DNA from: Actinomortierella ambigua
Taxonomy: Eukaryota > Mortierellomycota > Mortierellomycetes > Mortierellales > Mortierellaceae
Direction: 5' to 3'
Assembly: GCA_016098155.1 (NCBI GenBank)
Contig: JAAAJB010000293.1
Location: 1 to 43,207 of the forward strand
DNA length: 43,207 nt
Of the stretch, positions 11,501 to 20,267 are shown piece after piece. Numbering within the stretch: position 1 is the stretch's first letter; each line of letters begins with the position of its first letter. A model generated the notes under the pieces. That model did not search any database, had not been told where the DNA came from, and was given only the letters and a program-made list of their open reading frames with translations. A program made the position numbers and the translations under genes.

Positions 11501-12767
11501 ACGCACATCACGGTCAGACTTTGCGTCCCACTCCCAATCTCGACCTGCACCTCGGCCATCACGCGCTCGAGGGTCACGTCCACGAGATTCTTTGTCCATG
11601 GGTGGGCCGGCACGCTCTCTTCCAACATAACCCTCACGATCGCGGGAGCCATCTCTCTCTCGAGAGGTGCTATCAATGATCTCGCGCACGTCCCTCTGCA
11701 TCCTTGAGTCCCAATGATCACGATAGGTACCGCCTGGTCGGGAGTCCCGCCCCCGAGCATCACGATCGTGCTCTCTTGGAAAGGGGGCCTGACGGCCATT
11801 CCATTCATCGCGATCAAGCGGGCGTCCTCCCTGGGCGTGGCCGACAGGATTACTGGGAAAGGTGGTGCTTGAGTAATCAGTGCTTTTAGATGCATAGTAG
11901 TCACGGGTTGGTGTTCCAGATCCTGACGCAAGTGTTCCTGTAGAATCTGGAAAGCGAGGTCGTGTATCCCGTGGATGAAAACGATCCGGGTGCCGTGAGC
12001 GAAGAGACTAGCAATAAAAAAAACGAAAGGGATTCGATTGGTGAGCCACGGATGAGGGCACGTGAGATTGGCTTCATATTCAATAGGCAAAGAAAAGGGG
12101 GACGAGTCAATATTTGCTCACCTCTTGGAATCCATTTTCAGGAGAAGAAGTGTCAGCGCTTGTCATGACGATGCCGTTCTTTGGGTGCCTGCTAATGACG
12201 ATTGGAGGTGGGACAGTCATCAAGCCGCGTTCGTCCATATCAAACTTTGGTGATCGGCGTCGGTCGCTATCACTATTGTGAAGGAGTGAGGTGGCGAGAA
12301 AAAAAAACAATGTGCTGTGAGATAAAAGGCCACATCATCATCTCTTGTGTCAGGTAAAGGCATGTTTGTCGTTTTCTGCTTACAACTCTCGACCTCGAAA
12401 CCGATCAGTCCGTTCTCTCGAGTCACGCCGACCATTCCTGGGTCTAGTTTGACATTGTGCATAATGAAAGCAACTTTAGTTACGGGACATTTCGAATCGA
12501 GGCGCCTCATAAAGTAAGCACAAGGGAGGACTGCAATGACATCGAGTGCTTTTTTGTGTCTTTCTCCGTGGGGAGGCTGCATTTGCAAACATACTTTGAC
12601 ATGGGCCGTTCACGGCTTTCGGATCGTGGTCTCTGACGAGCAGGAGGGGATGCGGAGGAGCTACGAAAGGGCTGGGTGCCAGGAGAGCTGACGGCAGACT
12701 GCAAGCGGGCAGGCCGCGGTTGCGAGGCCGAGGGGTGTGGCGGCGAGACGAGCGGGGAGCGGTCCAT
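5554..12767 (-). CDS. SNT1/N-CoR-like corepressor with three SANT domains (2240 aa, five exons)
   Basis: Exons, in transcription order: 12767-12595, 12443-12384, 12272-12122, 12007-8563, 8447-5554. All junctions are in phase with GT donors (GTATGT, GTAAGC, GTGAGC, GTACTA) and AG acceptors. The N-terminus is S/P-rich, then RD/RE-rich (to about residue 350). A helical charged segment at about 928-1003 (DQYLKVYRSVEDYPFYQEN onward) resembles the GPS2-interacting region of N-CoR. SANT1 is at about 1109-1160 (DSWTEEEQEVF), SANT2 at about 1323-1372 (RWTSEETDRAF, ending FNYKRKFG) and SANT3 at about 1579-1630 (SYWSRQEKIDF, VRNYFNTHASRRF). The tail is P/S/H/G-rich. Family knowledge: SNT1/N-CoR/SMRT scaffolds Set3C/HDAC3-type nuclear deacetylase complexes. 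No catalytic site is expected. The two largest reading frames would look like two genes without the intron at 8448-8562, but the splice is clean and the architecture fits one gene. Confidence 0.88.
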
Positions 12768-13587
12768 CTATGAAAGCTGGTGTGTATGTTGCCAGGCAGC
12801 AAGAGGTGAGGGGCTGGAGGTGCTCCCGAGGAACCTTGTGTGTGTGTTGATAGTTCAAGCACGATTGAAAGACAGATGGAGAGGAAGGGTGCATAGACTC
12901 ATGCACACTCAGTAGAGTACGGAGATGAAGGAAGAAGAGAAGGAAGAAGAAGAAGAATGTGGAGAATGGAACGAGTATGAGGAAGGTGAAGAAGGAGAGA
13001 AGGATGTGAAGAAGGAGAAGAAGGAGAAGAACAAGAAGAACAAGAAGGCAGAGGATGGCGATGAGAAGTGGTAGGAGAGAATGAGGAAATGAATAGGCCA
13101 CAAAAGAAAGATGTGTGCAGAATGAATTAATGTGGAAACGAAGGTGAGTTTGCCCCCCCCTCTAAAATGGAAACACTTGTATGAGTTGAGGGGGTCAGCA
13201 GAGTTCTCTGTCTGTTCTGTTCATCAGCCTTTTTGGCTGCTGGCCAATATTGGACGCAGCCCATGCAGCACCTAAATCTTCTGCTCCCCTCCACCTGCGA
13301 CAGTGCGACACTTTCACTCCACACACTCCCCTCTCTGTGGAACTGTGGAATCCAAGCTGTCTCCCCTCTTTTTTTCCCTTTTTCGATCTGCGCTTTTCTT
13401 CCTTTTTAATTCTTCCATGCCTAGCCGAGATCTCCTCTCATCCTCACCCACCTTGAATCCCTTCATTTCCTTCCTCTTTTTGATTTACATCGCCCTCTGT
13501 GCATTCTTCTGTCTTGAACCTACTTTGGCCTCCCCTGTCCGCCACCACCAACAGCAGCAACAGCAACACTTCCTTGCTAGTAACACC
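12768..13587. promoter_or_regulatory. Divergent promoter region of the corepressor and HEM12 genes
   Basis: These 820 bp separate two divergent start codons and must carry both promoters. The corepressor side holds a long polypurine tract (about 12922-13070 on the plus strand, GAA/GAG-rich). The HEM12 side is pyrimidine-rich (13360-13550) and ends in CAA/CAG-type repeats just upstream of the HEM12 start. I see no canonical TATA box close to either start. Confidence 0.6.
12922..13074 (+). repeat. Polypurine GAA/GAG tract
   Basis: An imperfect run of GAA, GAG and AAG triplets in the divergent promoter. It happens to contain a 50-codon open frame on the plus strand (12925-13074) composed almost only of E, K, G and N. 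This is the expected translation of such a tract, so I annotate it as a simple repeat and not as a gene. Confidence 0.7.
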
Positions 13588-15105
13588 ATGAGCGCCACCT
13601 CCGCCAATAACAAACCGTTCCCTCCGCTCAAGAACGATCTTCTTCTCAGGGCTGCTCGCGGCGAAAAGACTGAGCGCGCTCCCGTCTGGGTGATGCGTCA
13701 GGCTGGCCGCTATCTTCCCGGTAAGAAATCCGTTGATCGTTGCTGATCACTACCGATTGATTCCGTCTTTCCGTTGTGTATGCTGATCGTCCTGATGTTA
13801 AACCGTCCTTGCTGTGCCCTTTTCCCTGAAATCTAGAGTTCCGCAAGGAACGTGTCGAAAGCGACTTCTTCAAGATCTGTCGTACCCCGGAGCTTGCCAC
13901 CAAGGTCACTCTGCAGCCCATCGATCGCTATGACGGTCTGTTGGATGCCTCCATCATCTTCTCCGACATTCTTGTCATCCCCCAGGCGATGGGTCTCCAG
14001 GTCGAGATGATCCCCGGAAAGGGCCCTCACTTCCCGGATCCCCTTGTCCTCCCCGCTGACTTTAACCGGTTAAAGGCCAGTGTCGATGTCTACCAGGAGC
14101 TTAACTATGTCTTTGAGGCCATCACCATGACCCGTCATGCGCTCGACGGACGCGTCCCCTTGATCGGCTTTGTCGGCGCACCTTGGACTCTTATGGTAAC
14201 TTTATGAGAATCAACGCGAGGAGAACCAGGCGATGCAAAACCACACTACTTTTTTTTTCTCTTCTTTCTTTGGCTCAACCTGTTTCTTTCTCTTTCTTTT
14301 TCTTCTTCATTTGCTTTACTGCGCGCCTTTGCATAATCGCAAAGGCGTACATGATTGAAGGTGGTGGAAGCAAGACTCTCTCCAAGGCAAAGGAGTGGCT
14401 TTTCAAGTACCCAGAGGCAAGCCACCAGCTGTTGCAGCGCATCACGGATGTGTGCGTAGATTTTTTGGTCGGCCAAGTCCGTGCTGGCGCTCAGGTAAAG
14501 GGGCAACGGTGGGAAGAACGACATGCATCATCCTCACCATTCTTCAACAGGTACATACGACTACACTTTCACCCTCCCCCTGCCCTGCTTACTCAACATG
14601 CTGCACCATTTTATCTTTGCATCCCTTATAGATGCTGCAAGTGTTTGATTCATGGGGCGGCGAGCTTGGACCCCACGACTTTGAACTTTTCTCGTTGCCA
14701 TATCTGACTCAGATTGCCTCCCGAGTGAAGGCGACCTTGGGAGAGGATGCTGTGCCCATGACTGTGTTCGCCAAGGGATCGTGGTATGCTGTCGATAAGC
14801 TGTCTCGTCTTGAGTACGACGTTGTCTCGCTGGACTGGACGCATGATCCCAAGGAGGCCAAGGCCATCACTCAGGGACGCGTGACGCTGCAAGGAAACAT
14901 GGATCCCAACGTCCTGCTGGGCGGTGACGATGCCATCGTTGCCACTGCCGAGAGGATGGTCCGCGCCTTTGGAAGCACAGGACGCTACATTGCCAACTTG
15001 GGTCATGGCATTCTGCCCGGCGTCCCTGTCGAGGCTATGGGCCTGTTCCTGAAAACCGTTCAGCGCGTTGGCCTCGAGGTGGCTGCCGAGGAGAGCCAGT
15101 CATAG
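13588..15105 (+). CDS. HEM12: Uroporphyrinogen decarboxylase (four exons, 371 aa)
   Basis: Decarboxylates uroporphyrinogen III to coproporphyrinogen III in cytosolic haem biosynthesis. Exons 13588-13720, 13837-14195, 14345-14494 and 14632-15105 join in phase, with GTAAGA, GTAACT and GTAAAG donors and AG acceptors. Both family signatures are complete: [16 protein letters not shown] (residues 32-47, including the conserved Arg37) is restored across intron 1, and [19 protein letters not shown] across intron 2. The substrate-binding Asp lies in [12 protein letters not shown], and the conserved His in [11 protein letters not shown]. Length matches the usual 355-370 aa. The ATG in ACACCATGAGC fits the family N-terminus. 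The frame is open further upstream, but that segment is Q-rich and pyrimidine-rich and is probably 5' UTR. Confidence 0.97.
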
Positions 15106-15690
15106 ACCACGTTTTTAACACATGCATACACACAAATATAAACACGATCAGGATCAGGTGCATCCTCTCTGAAGAGATATGGCTCTAATGCAAACATGAT
15201 TGGCCTTGGCAGGTCGGTAGGCTGCAAGAATACTAATCCTCATTTGGCAAGGTTTGGCTCCAGATTAACAGACAGGTGAATAATCTCCGTGTGTCTTCAC
15301 TCGTCATTTGGCACTGGCGGTTGTACGTCTGAAATTACCTGCAGTCGCAGTTCACAAGCTAGCTTGACTCTTTGTGTCCAAAAGAGGGGGACTAACTGAA
15401 AATGCTGTGCTTCTCCTGACTATAGCCCCAGGCAAAATCTCCTTCTATTAGGCACTGTGACTCTGCAGACCACCGGGGTAAGGAGTGAGGACGTGATTCG
15501 ACGGCGTGCGTCTGATGTGCAGGCGTGCATCAACCCATGGTGGTCTTCCCTCTGCGAACACTTTGTCGTTTCCTCCCATCCTGTTTGGCTTTGTCTCCCC
15601 TCTGGTTGATTAAAGTATATCAAAAACAAAGCCAAATGTCCAGCTGACTCAGCGCCAATGCCTCGTGCACAACTTGCCCTTCTCACACTT
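15106..15690. other. Intergenic: 3' flank of HEM12
   Basis: Holds the HEM12 3' UTR and then sequence without a supportable gene. The minus-strand frame at 15420-15779 is driven by the adjacent CT repeat. Confidence 0.5.
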
Positions 15691-15691
15691 C

Positions 15692-15701
15692 CCTCTCGCT
15701 C

Positions 15702-15749
<48 letters not shown>
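15692..15749. repeat. (CT)n microsatellite
   Basis: About 58 bp of nearly pure CT dinucleotides, followed by degenerate CACTCTC/CACCCTCA units to about 15800. The long serine/leucine or arginine/glutamate frames across it are artefacts of the repeat. Confidence 0.95.
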
Positions 15750-15752
<3 letters not shown>

Positions 15753-15808
15753 CAGACACACTCTCTCACTCACCCTCACTCACCCTCACCCACTCTTCCC
15801 CGTCTCGG

Positions 15809-15927
15809 ATTCCGTATGGCCGGCTGGGGAAAGGTACTGTTGTTTTTGTTGTTGTTGTTTTTACTAAATATGTGGCACCTACTAACCTTCATTGTCTGCT
15901 TTTCTACTCGGCGCGTGCTTAGAGTGA
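15809..15927 (+). pseudogene. Relic of the terminal intron and last exon of the 2638-3191 family
   Basis: Matches the 3' end of the gene at 2638-3191. The exon edge plus donor (AAAG|GTACTG at 15834) corresponds to CAAG|GTATTG there, with 13 of 15 intron bases equal. A CTAAC branch site at 15882-15886 is followed by TTCATTGT as in the other copy. The final exon, GCGCGTGCTTAGAG then TGA (15911-15927), agrees with 20 of 23 positions including flanks. Read in the equivalent frame, the ends are IPYGRLGKGACLE here and LPFDVDQGAFLE there. The acceptor is CG instead of AG, and upstream coding sequence gives way to the CT repeat, so this copy is truncated and probably dead. Confidence 0.6.
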
Positions 15928-16092
15928 CGATGCGCCATCGGCCGCAAGCCGCCTTTTAGGGGATCTAGGTCGAACGCTGGAGAGAAACCCTGGGTAGGTC
16001 CCTCAGCAGACGTTTGGACCAACAGCGGCCCACTCTCCACAGTCATCGGCATCAGCGTCGGCTGACACTTCTTCACCCACCTCCTCTTCTAC

Positions 16093-16646
16093 ATGCTCCT
16101 AGAACCTCAAAATCCCCAGCAATGGTGCGCAAGGCTGTTGCAGGGAGCCAGAGAAAATGAGGTTAAACTGGCACGACTGGAGGCTCAATGGCTACAATTG
16201 TTGTGGCAAGTACAACAGCTTCAGCAACAGCAACAACCTCAAGCATCATTTCAATCGCGGCTTCAATATCTTGTACAACAGAGTGCAGGGCTGTTGTAGC
16301 GTCTTTAGCAATACCAACAAAATGAAGCTCAATCGCAACAATTGTTGTGGCTAGTACGAGAACAACGGCAGCAGCAACAGCAACAGCAACCTCCAGCACC
16401 ACCTGTAAGGAGACGCCTAATAATCGAGGAGGACGAGTCAGAGGAGGAGGTGTGGGAACAATCAGCTGATACCCGGTAGCGATCAGTCCGCGGCCTCCTT
16501 CCTCTGCATCCTCTTGTCGTCCTTCATCCTCCTCCTCTTCTTCTTCCTCCGCTTCCCATTATTCTCCTTCATCCTCTTCTTCCTCTACTTACTCCGCAGC
16601 ATCGTACTATCCTCCCTACCCCTCCTCTCCGCGTTTTAGTCGCTGA
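16093..16646 (+). pseudogene. Gln-rich protein relic with internal repeat and in-frame stops
   Basis: One frame runs from the ATG at 16093 to a TAG at 16477-16479, interrupted only by TAG codons at 16297-16299 and 16306-16308. It encodes a Gln-rich sequence (WLQLLWQVQQLQQQQQPQ; later SQQLLWLVREQRQQQQQQQ) that ends in an acidic EEDESEEEVW stretch. An imperfect tandem repeat (offset 144-156 bp) links the two halves. The codon aligned with the first TAG is CAG in the first repeat unit (16141-16143). A second frame (about 16482-16646) is Ser/Pro-rich, ends in SPRFSR before TGA (16644-16646) and is followed at once by AATAAA (16648-16653). A frameshift or intron therefore separates the parts. I do not recognise the family. 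Confidence 0.5.
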
Positions 16647-16809
16647 AAATAAACACATCAGTATTGCAGTTTTCATTATTCTCGCTGTTTTCGAAGCTTA
16701 ATGCATCATCTACTGGGATTTGAACGTGTCGCTTGGCCAGTGTTTTATGACTCCATAATTCTATGTATTACACCGCCAGCGCCGTTTCTGACTGCCTCTC
16801 CATTTTGTC

Positions 16810-18270
16810 AGCCGGGGGGTACGGGGCCCTTCTTCGCATATGCCCATACGGACTCACGAGCACCAGCCCACAGACCTGGACCCACCAAATGGTACTGGAC
16901 CGGGCATGGGGGGGACCCCAGATGGTCTCGTGCCAGAGGGAGAGACCTTTGAAGAGGCCGTACTTGACGACGAGCGAGCCAAAACCTGGGTAGCAGCCGA
17001 TGGACTTGGCCAGCTAGTACGCAATAGGGCGCATAATCGACCTGGATGGTGTGGCGCGGTGCCTTGCCATAGCGCTTGGTGATCTGGGACTGGAGCTTCT
17101 TGATCTCGGCCTCCATCTTGTCGACCAAGGGCAGAGGTGGAAGCTTTCCCGTTAGAGTGCCGACCAAGAATCGGCACTGCATCTCGGAGATGGGCATGAT
17201 AGCTCCGAGAGGCCTGCACGAAAGAGGAGGCACAGCAGGACAAGCGCGAGTTTCTTTTTTTCATCTCTGCCCATTCCGCTCTCTTGTGTCACCATGGATC
17301 AGCCGACATGAAATGGTGTTGGATAAAAATAAAATACTTACTAGAAAAGACCGACAGAGGCCAAGTTGTGATGACGCGGAGGGATCATGTAGTTCGACGC
17401 TCACACTACGTTATTTTCTCAGCATCGGGCAGTCCACCGGTAACAATACTGGGGTCGAGTGTTGGGTAGCTGACGTCGTAGCCTGTGCAAATAGATAACA
17501 ACATCGATGCCGTCCATAGCGACGCTGTCTTCAAACTCGACACGCCTGCCAGGACCCAGTCGCTTGACAGTTTTTTGAGAATGAACGGTGCCGGTCGAGA
17601 TGCGCTCGGGAAAGAGGGTGTTGATGGTCGGGTGCATTGACAGAGGCATTTCGAACGGACGAAGTTTGGGGTAGCGACGGTGCGGCCGATAGACGGAACG
17701 CAACAGTGACCAATGACTGCAAGAGAGCCAAAGGCAACTTGTGCGAGAAGCGTGTGCAGCGGTGGTCCAGAGGTCGTCCCATCAGCCAACGTGATGCGAT
17801 CCAGTGCCCGCGACGGGCCGAGAGGTTGACTTGACAGTCGTTCATCGATAGCTCGACGGCCAGGTCCACAGCACTGTATCCCAAACCGACAATCGGCACG
17901 TTCTTGTCCTTGTGGCGGGAGGGCTCGCGGTAAAAGCGCGAGTTAATCTGCTCGCCCGTGTACGCCTCTAGCCCTTCCATGCCTTCAAAGGTTGGGTATC
18001 GAGGCCTCCAGTGGTGACCCAAGCACATCATGACATAGTAGTAATTACGTGTTCGAGGTGGGAACAGTAAACGAACTATCAGGGGTGCTGCTGTGGACCA
18101 GCTGTAGAGTCAGGTGAACATATCGTAGCCAGCACAGTACGAGTTGTCGTCCAGGTGAATCGAGATGTGCCTGATTGTTCGCATTGTCCTATACCTTGAC
18201 GATTCCTTGCTTGTATTGACCATGAAGATCAGGGATCTGAGGAAGGAAAAAAAAGGGTGGGGGGGGGGAG
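16810..18270 (-). pseudogene. Flavin-containing monooxygenase-like pseudogene
   Basis: Minus-strand segments in changing frames give recognisable FMO pieces in order: VNTSKE (about 18199-18222), MMCLGHHWRPRYPTFEGMEG, YTGEQINSRFYREPSR, the second dinucleotide motif VGLGYSAVDLAVELS (about 17858-17901), TGYDVSYPTLDPSIVTGGLPDAE (17406-17480), MPISEMQCRFLVGTLTGKLPPLP, KRYGKAPRHTIQVDYAPY, LAKSIGCYPGFGSLV and a tail with GPGLWAGARESVWAY. FMOs oxygenate nucleophilic N or S substrates using FAD, NADPH and O2. The frame changes several times, stops occur (for example in the IAY/LAKS segment), and the N-terminal FAD-binding GxGxxG segment is missing, so this gene is broken and truncated at its 5' end. 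Confidence 0.85.
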
Positions 18271-18620
18271 GTAGCTTGTTCTGGCAGATGAGCAAGACAT
18301 TATCCGAAGCGTTATCCACCATGGCACCGTGCATTATGCGCTGAGCAGAGTACAAGAATAGCTGCCCAGACTTTGCAACAACGAGTGAAACAACCCTTAT
18401 CTAGCGGATCGGTGGCGTACGCCGCCCTCACTCTCTTCCTCGCACGCTACTAACGTGCATCGCGGCTGAAAAGATATGGGGTCGCCATAGTATCCTTCAT
18501 TGTAATGGTGAAGCCCTTGATTTTCTCGCTCTATACTTTGATTTAGTCACATGACCAGCTAAAAATTGTGCAAATGTATATGACACGGACAAGTTGAGAC
18601 ATCATCCCGCCCTTTCAATA

Positions 18621-19880
18621 ATGTCAAGTCAATTGGACAAGGCAGGAACTCCATCAAAGGCGAACCTCGAGAAGGATGGGGACTTGTTGCAGCATCCTAG
18701 CCCTGGCCAGAGTGGCCATTCCTTCTACATGAATTCCAAATACAGCAATCCAGCATTTGTTGACGACTCTATTCCGACGACAAGGGTGCCCACGCTCGAG
18801 AGGACATTCCTTCCCATGCGCCCTATTCGCAAAGTCTGTCCCAACTACCTAGCAGGAACAAAACCTCCACCTCGACGGCTTGAGGCTCCCCAGAGGCTGC
18901 TGATTATCCTCGACCTGAACGGCACGCTCTTTTACAAGACCAAGAACAAGGCGTACGTGGCTCGCCCGTATCTCGATCTCTTCAATGAGTTTCTCTTTGA
19001 TCACTTTACTGTGATGGTTTGGTCGAGCGCAAGACCGGAAAGCGTGGGCAAGATGATCGAGAAAGGATTTGGAGAACGTGCAAAAGACCTCGATCGAGTT
19101 TGGTCGCGCGACTACTTTGGGCTACACGAGGCAGATTACCATCGACGGGTGCTGACCGTCAAGGACCTCGACTACGTATGGGCTGAGATGAGGAGGGAGC
19201 AACAACAGCAGCAACAGCAACAACAACAACAACAACATGAACAGCACCTTTTGAGCCGTGGGGGCAGCGACACCAACCATCCCACTTCAGAATACATTGC
19301 CGCCTGCATTGACGACGGCGGAGCAGAATTACAGAGGGGCTGGAGCGCGGACACGTCGTTGTCGCAATCAATTGTCACAGCCTACGACCAAACGAACACC
19401 ATCATCATCGACGACTCTCGGGAAAAAACGCAGCTGCAGCCTTTTAATCGGTTACTGATCAAGACATTTGCTGGAGAGAAGGATGATGTTGCGTTGATGC
19501 ACGCGATGGCGTACCTCAAGGAAGCCATGTTCTACGACAATGTGAGTGCGTTTATCCGCCACCACCCGTTCACTACTTCTGGTGCGTTGCAGCCGGACTT
19601 TGTGCAGTCTCTTGCCGCCGAGTATCAGGCCACTGACCAGCAGCGCCCCGAGCTGGAGAAGTTGGAAAATGCGAAAATGCAACCACGACGACAAGGGAAG
19701 AAGAAGAGGTGGAGGCACCAAGAGGGCAAGCGACAGGAGCTAGAAGATAACAAGCGGCAGAGACAACTGGGCACCAGGCGTCAGCACCAACAACAGTCGG
19801 AGCACCAGCATACGACTCATGACCGTCAGCAAGAGCAGGCACAGGAGCACAAGCGGAAAGCATGCAAGCAGCATTGCTAA
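18621..19880 (+). CDS. FCP1-homology (NIF/HAD-type) domain protein with polyQ insert, 419 aa
   Basis: Single exon. The first in-frame ATG is 18621. The FCP1-homology domain spans about residues 90-310: HAD motif I reads IILDLNGTLF (Asp98), followed by YVARPYLDLFNEFLFDHFTV, MVWSSARPE (motif II-like), a basic loop, and IIIDDSREKT (Asp264-Asp265, motif III-like). The usual DxDGT of the family is DLNGT here, so the second catalytic Asp is Asn. Family members are Ser/Thr phosphatases of the FCP1/SCP/Dullard type, and this substitution may weaken or remove catalysis. A polyQ run (residues about 193-206) interrupts the domain before the DD motif. The tail (from about 350) is Q/K/R/H-rich. No membrane segment is visible. 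The specific substrate is unknown. Confidence 0.85.
   Translation: MSSQLDKAGTPSKANLEKDGDLLQHPSPGQSGHSFYMNSKYSNPAFVDDSIPTTRVPTLERTFLPMRPIRKVCPNYLAGTKPPPRRLEAPQRLLIILDLNGTLFYKTKNKAYVARPYLDLFNEFLFDHFTVMVWSSARPESVGKMIEKGFGERAKDLDRVWSRDYFGLHEADYHRRVLTVKDLDYVWAEMRREQQQQQQQQQQQQHEQHLLSRGGSDTNHPTSEYIAACIDDGGAELQRGWSADTSLSQSIVTAYDQTNTIIIDDSREKTQLQPFNRLLIKTFAGEKDDVALMHAMAYLKEAMFYDNVSAFIRHHPFTTSGALQPDFVQSLAAEYQATDQQRPELEKLENAKMQPRRQGKKKRWRHQEGKRQELEDNKRQRQLGTRRQHQQQSEHQHTTHDRQQEQAQEHKRKACKQHC
19199..19240 (+). repeat. CAA/CAG repeat inside the FCP1-like gene
   Basis: A run of CAA and CAG codons coding about 14 glutamines within the FCP1-homology domain. The mixed codons suggest some selection or age rather than recent slippage. 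It is a likely site of length polymorphism. Confidence 0.85.
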
Positions 19881-19914
19881 TAATTGACTATTGTGTCTTA
19901 GTTGGCGCCTACAG

Positions 19915-20267
19915 GGATGGAGCAAGCTCGTGTGGCTGTCAGGCCTCCCCGCAAAACTGAAGCATAGACCGGATGAACAGTCGGAAGCTGTGGGAGGAAT
20001 TATCTACTTTCGTTTCTTCCACAGTTGTGGTGAAACGCTCAGAACCAGAAGCGACTGCAACATGGCGGTTGATAGTCACTGGAATGGATGGTGTTCATGG
20101 GTGCGAAAGTTCAGTTCATGGCGGCTGCAGAAGAAGATCCTGAAGACGGCTCGCATAAGAGGAGAGAGAAGGACAAGAACGAGTGGTAGCAGCGGCAGCA
20201 GCAGCAGAAGCAAGTAGAGGATGCAGAAGTGGGGTCAAATGCGACTCCGGCCAAGCCCACTGAGTGA
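19915..20267 (+). pseudogene. Coding-like relic downstream of the FCP1-like gene
   Basis: The frame from the ATG at 20118 to the TGA at 20265-20267 encodes a charged segment (MAAAEEDPEDGSHKRREKDK, then QRQQQQKQVEDAEVGSN) interrupted by one TAG at 20187-20189. Upstream, another frame gives a protein-like stretch (RKLWEELSTFVSSTVVVKRSE), so a frame change is also present. A CTAAT branch-like site and a TCTTAG acceptor lie just before (about 19877-19903). I do not recognise the product. It may be a broken gene or a lost 3' exon of a neighbour. Confidence 0.3.

Noticed and set aside
10863..11630. 255-aa plus-strand frame rich in Arg/Ser
   Set aside because: It is the complement of the RD/RE-rich part of the corepressor, where the composition removes stops on the opposite strand.
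12925..13074. 49-aa charged open frame in the divergent promoter
   Set aside because: It is the translation of a GAA/GAG polypurine tract and carries no other gene signal.
15420..15779. 119-aa minus-strand frame with an ERERER run
   Set aside because: The frame is carried by the CT microsatellite.
16700..16760. tRNA-like GTTCAAATCCC motif on the minus strand
   Set aside because: The bases on both sides do not pair into a T-stem and no acceptor stem or anticodon arm can be drawn.
18594..18620. Start of the FCP1-like frame at 18594
   Set aside because: The codon there is TTG. The first ATG is 18621.
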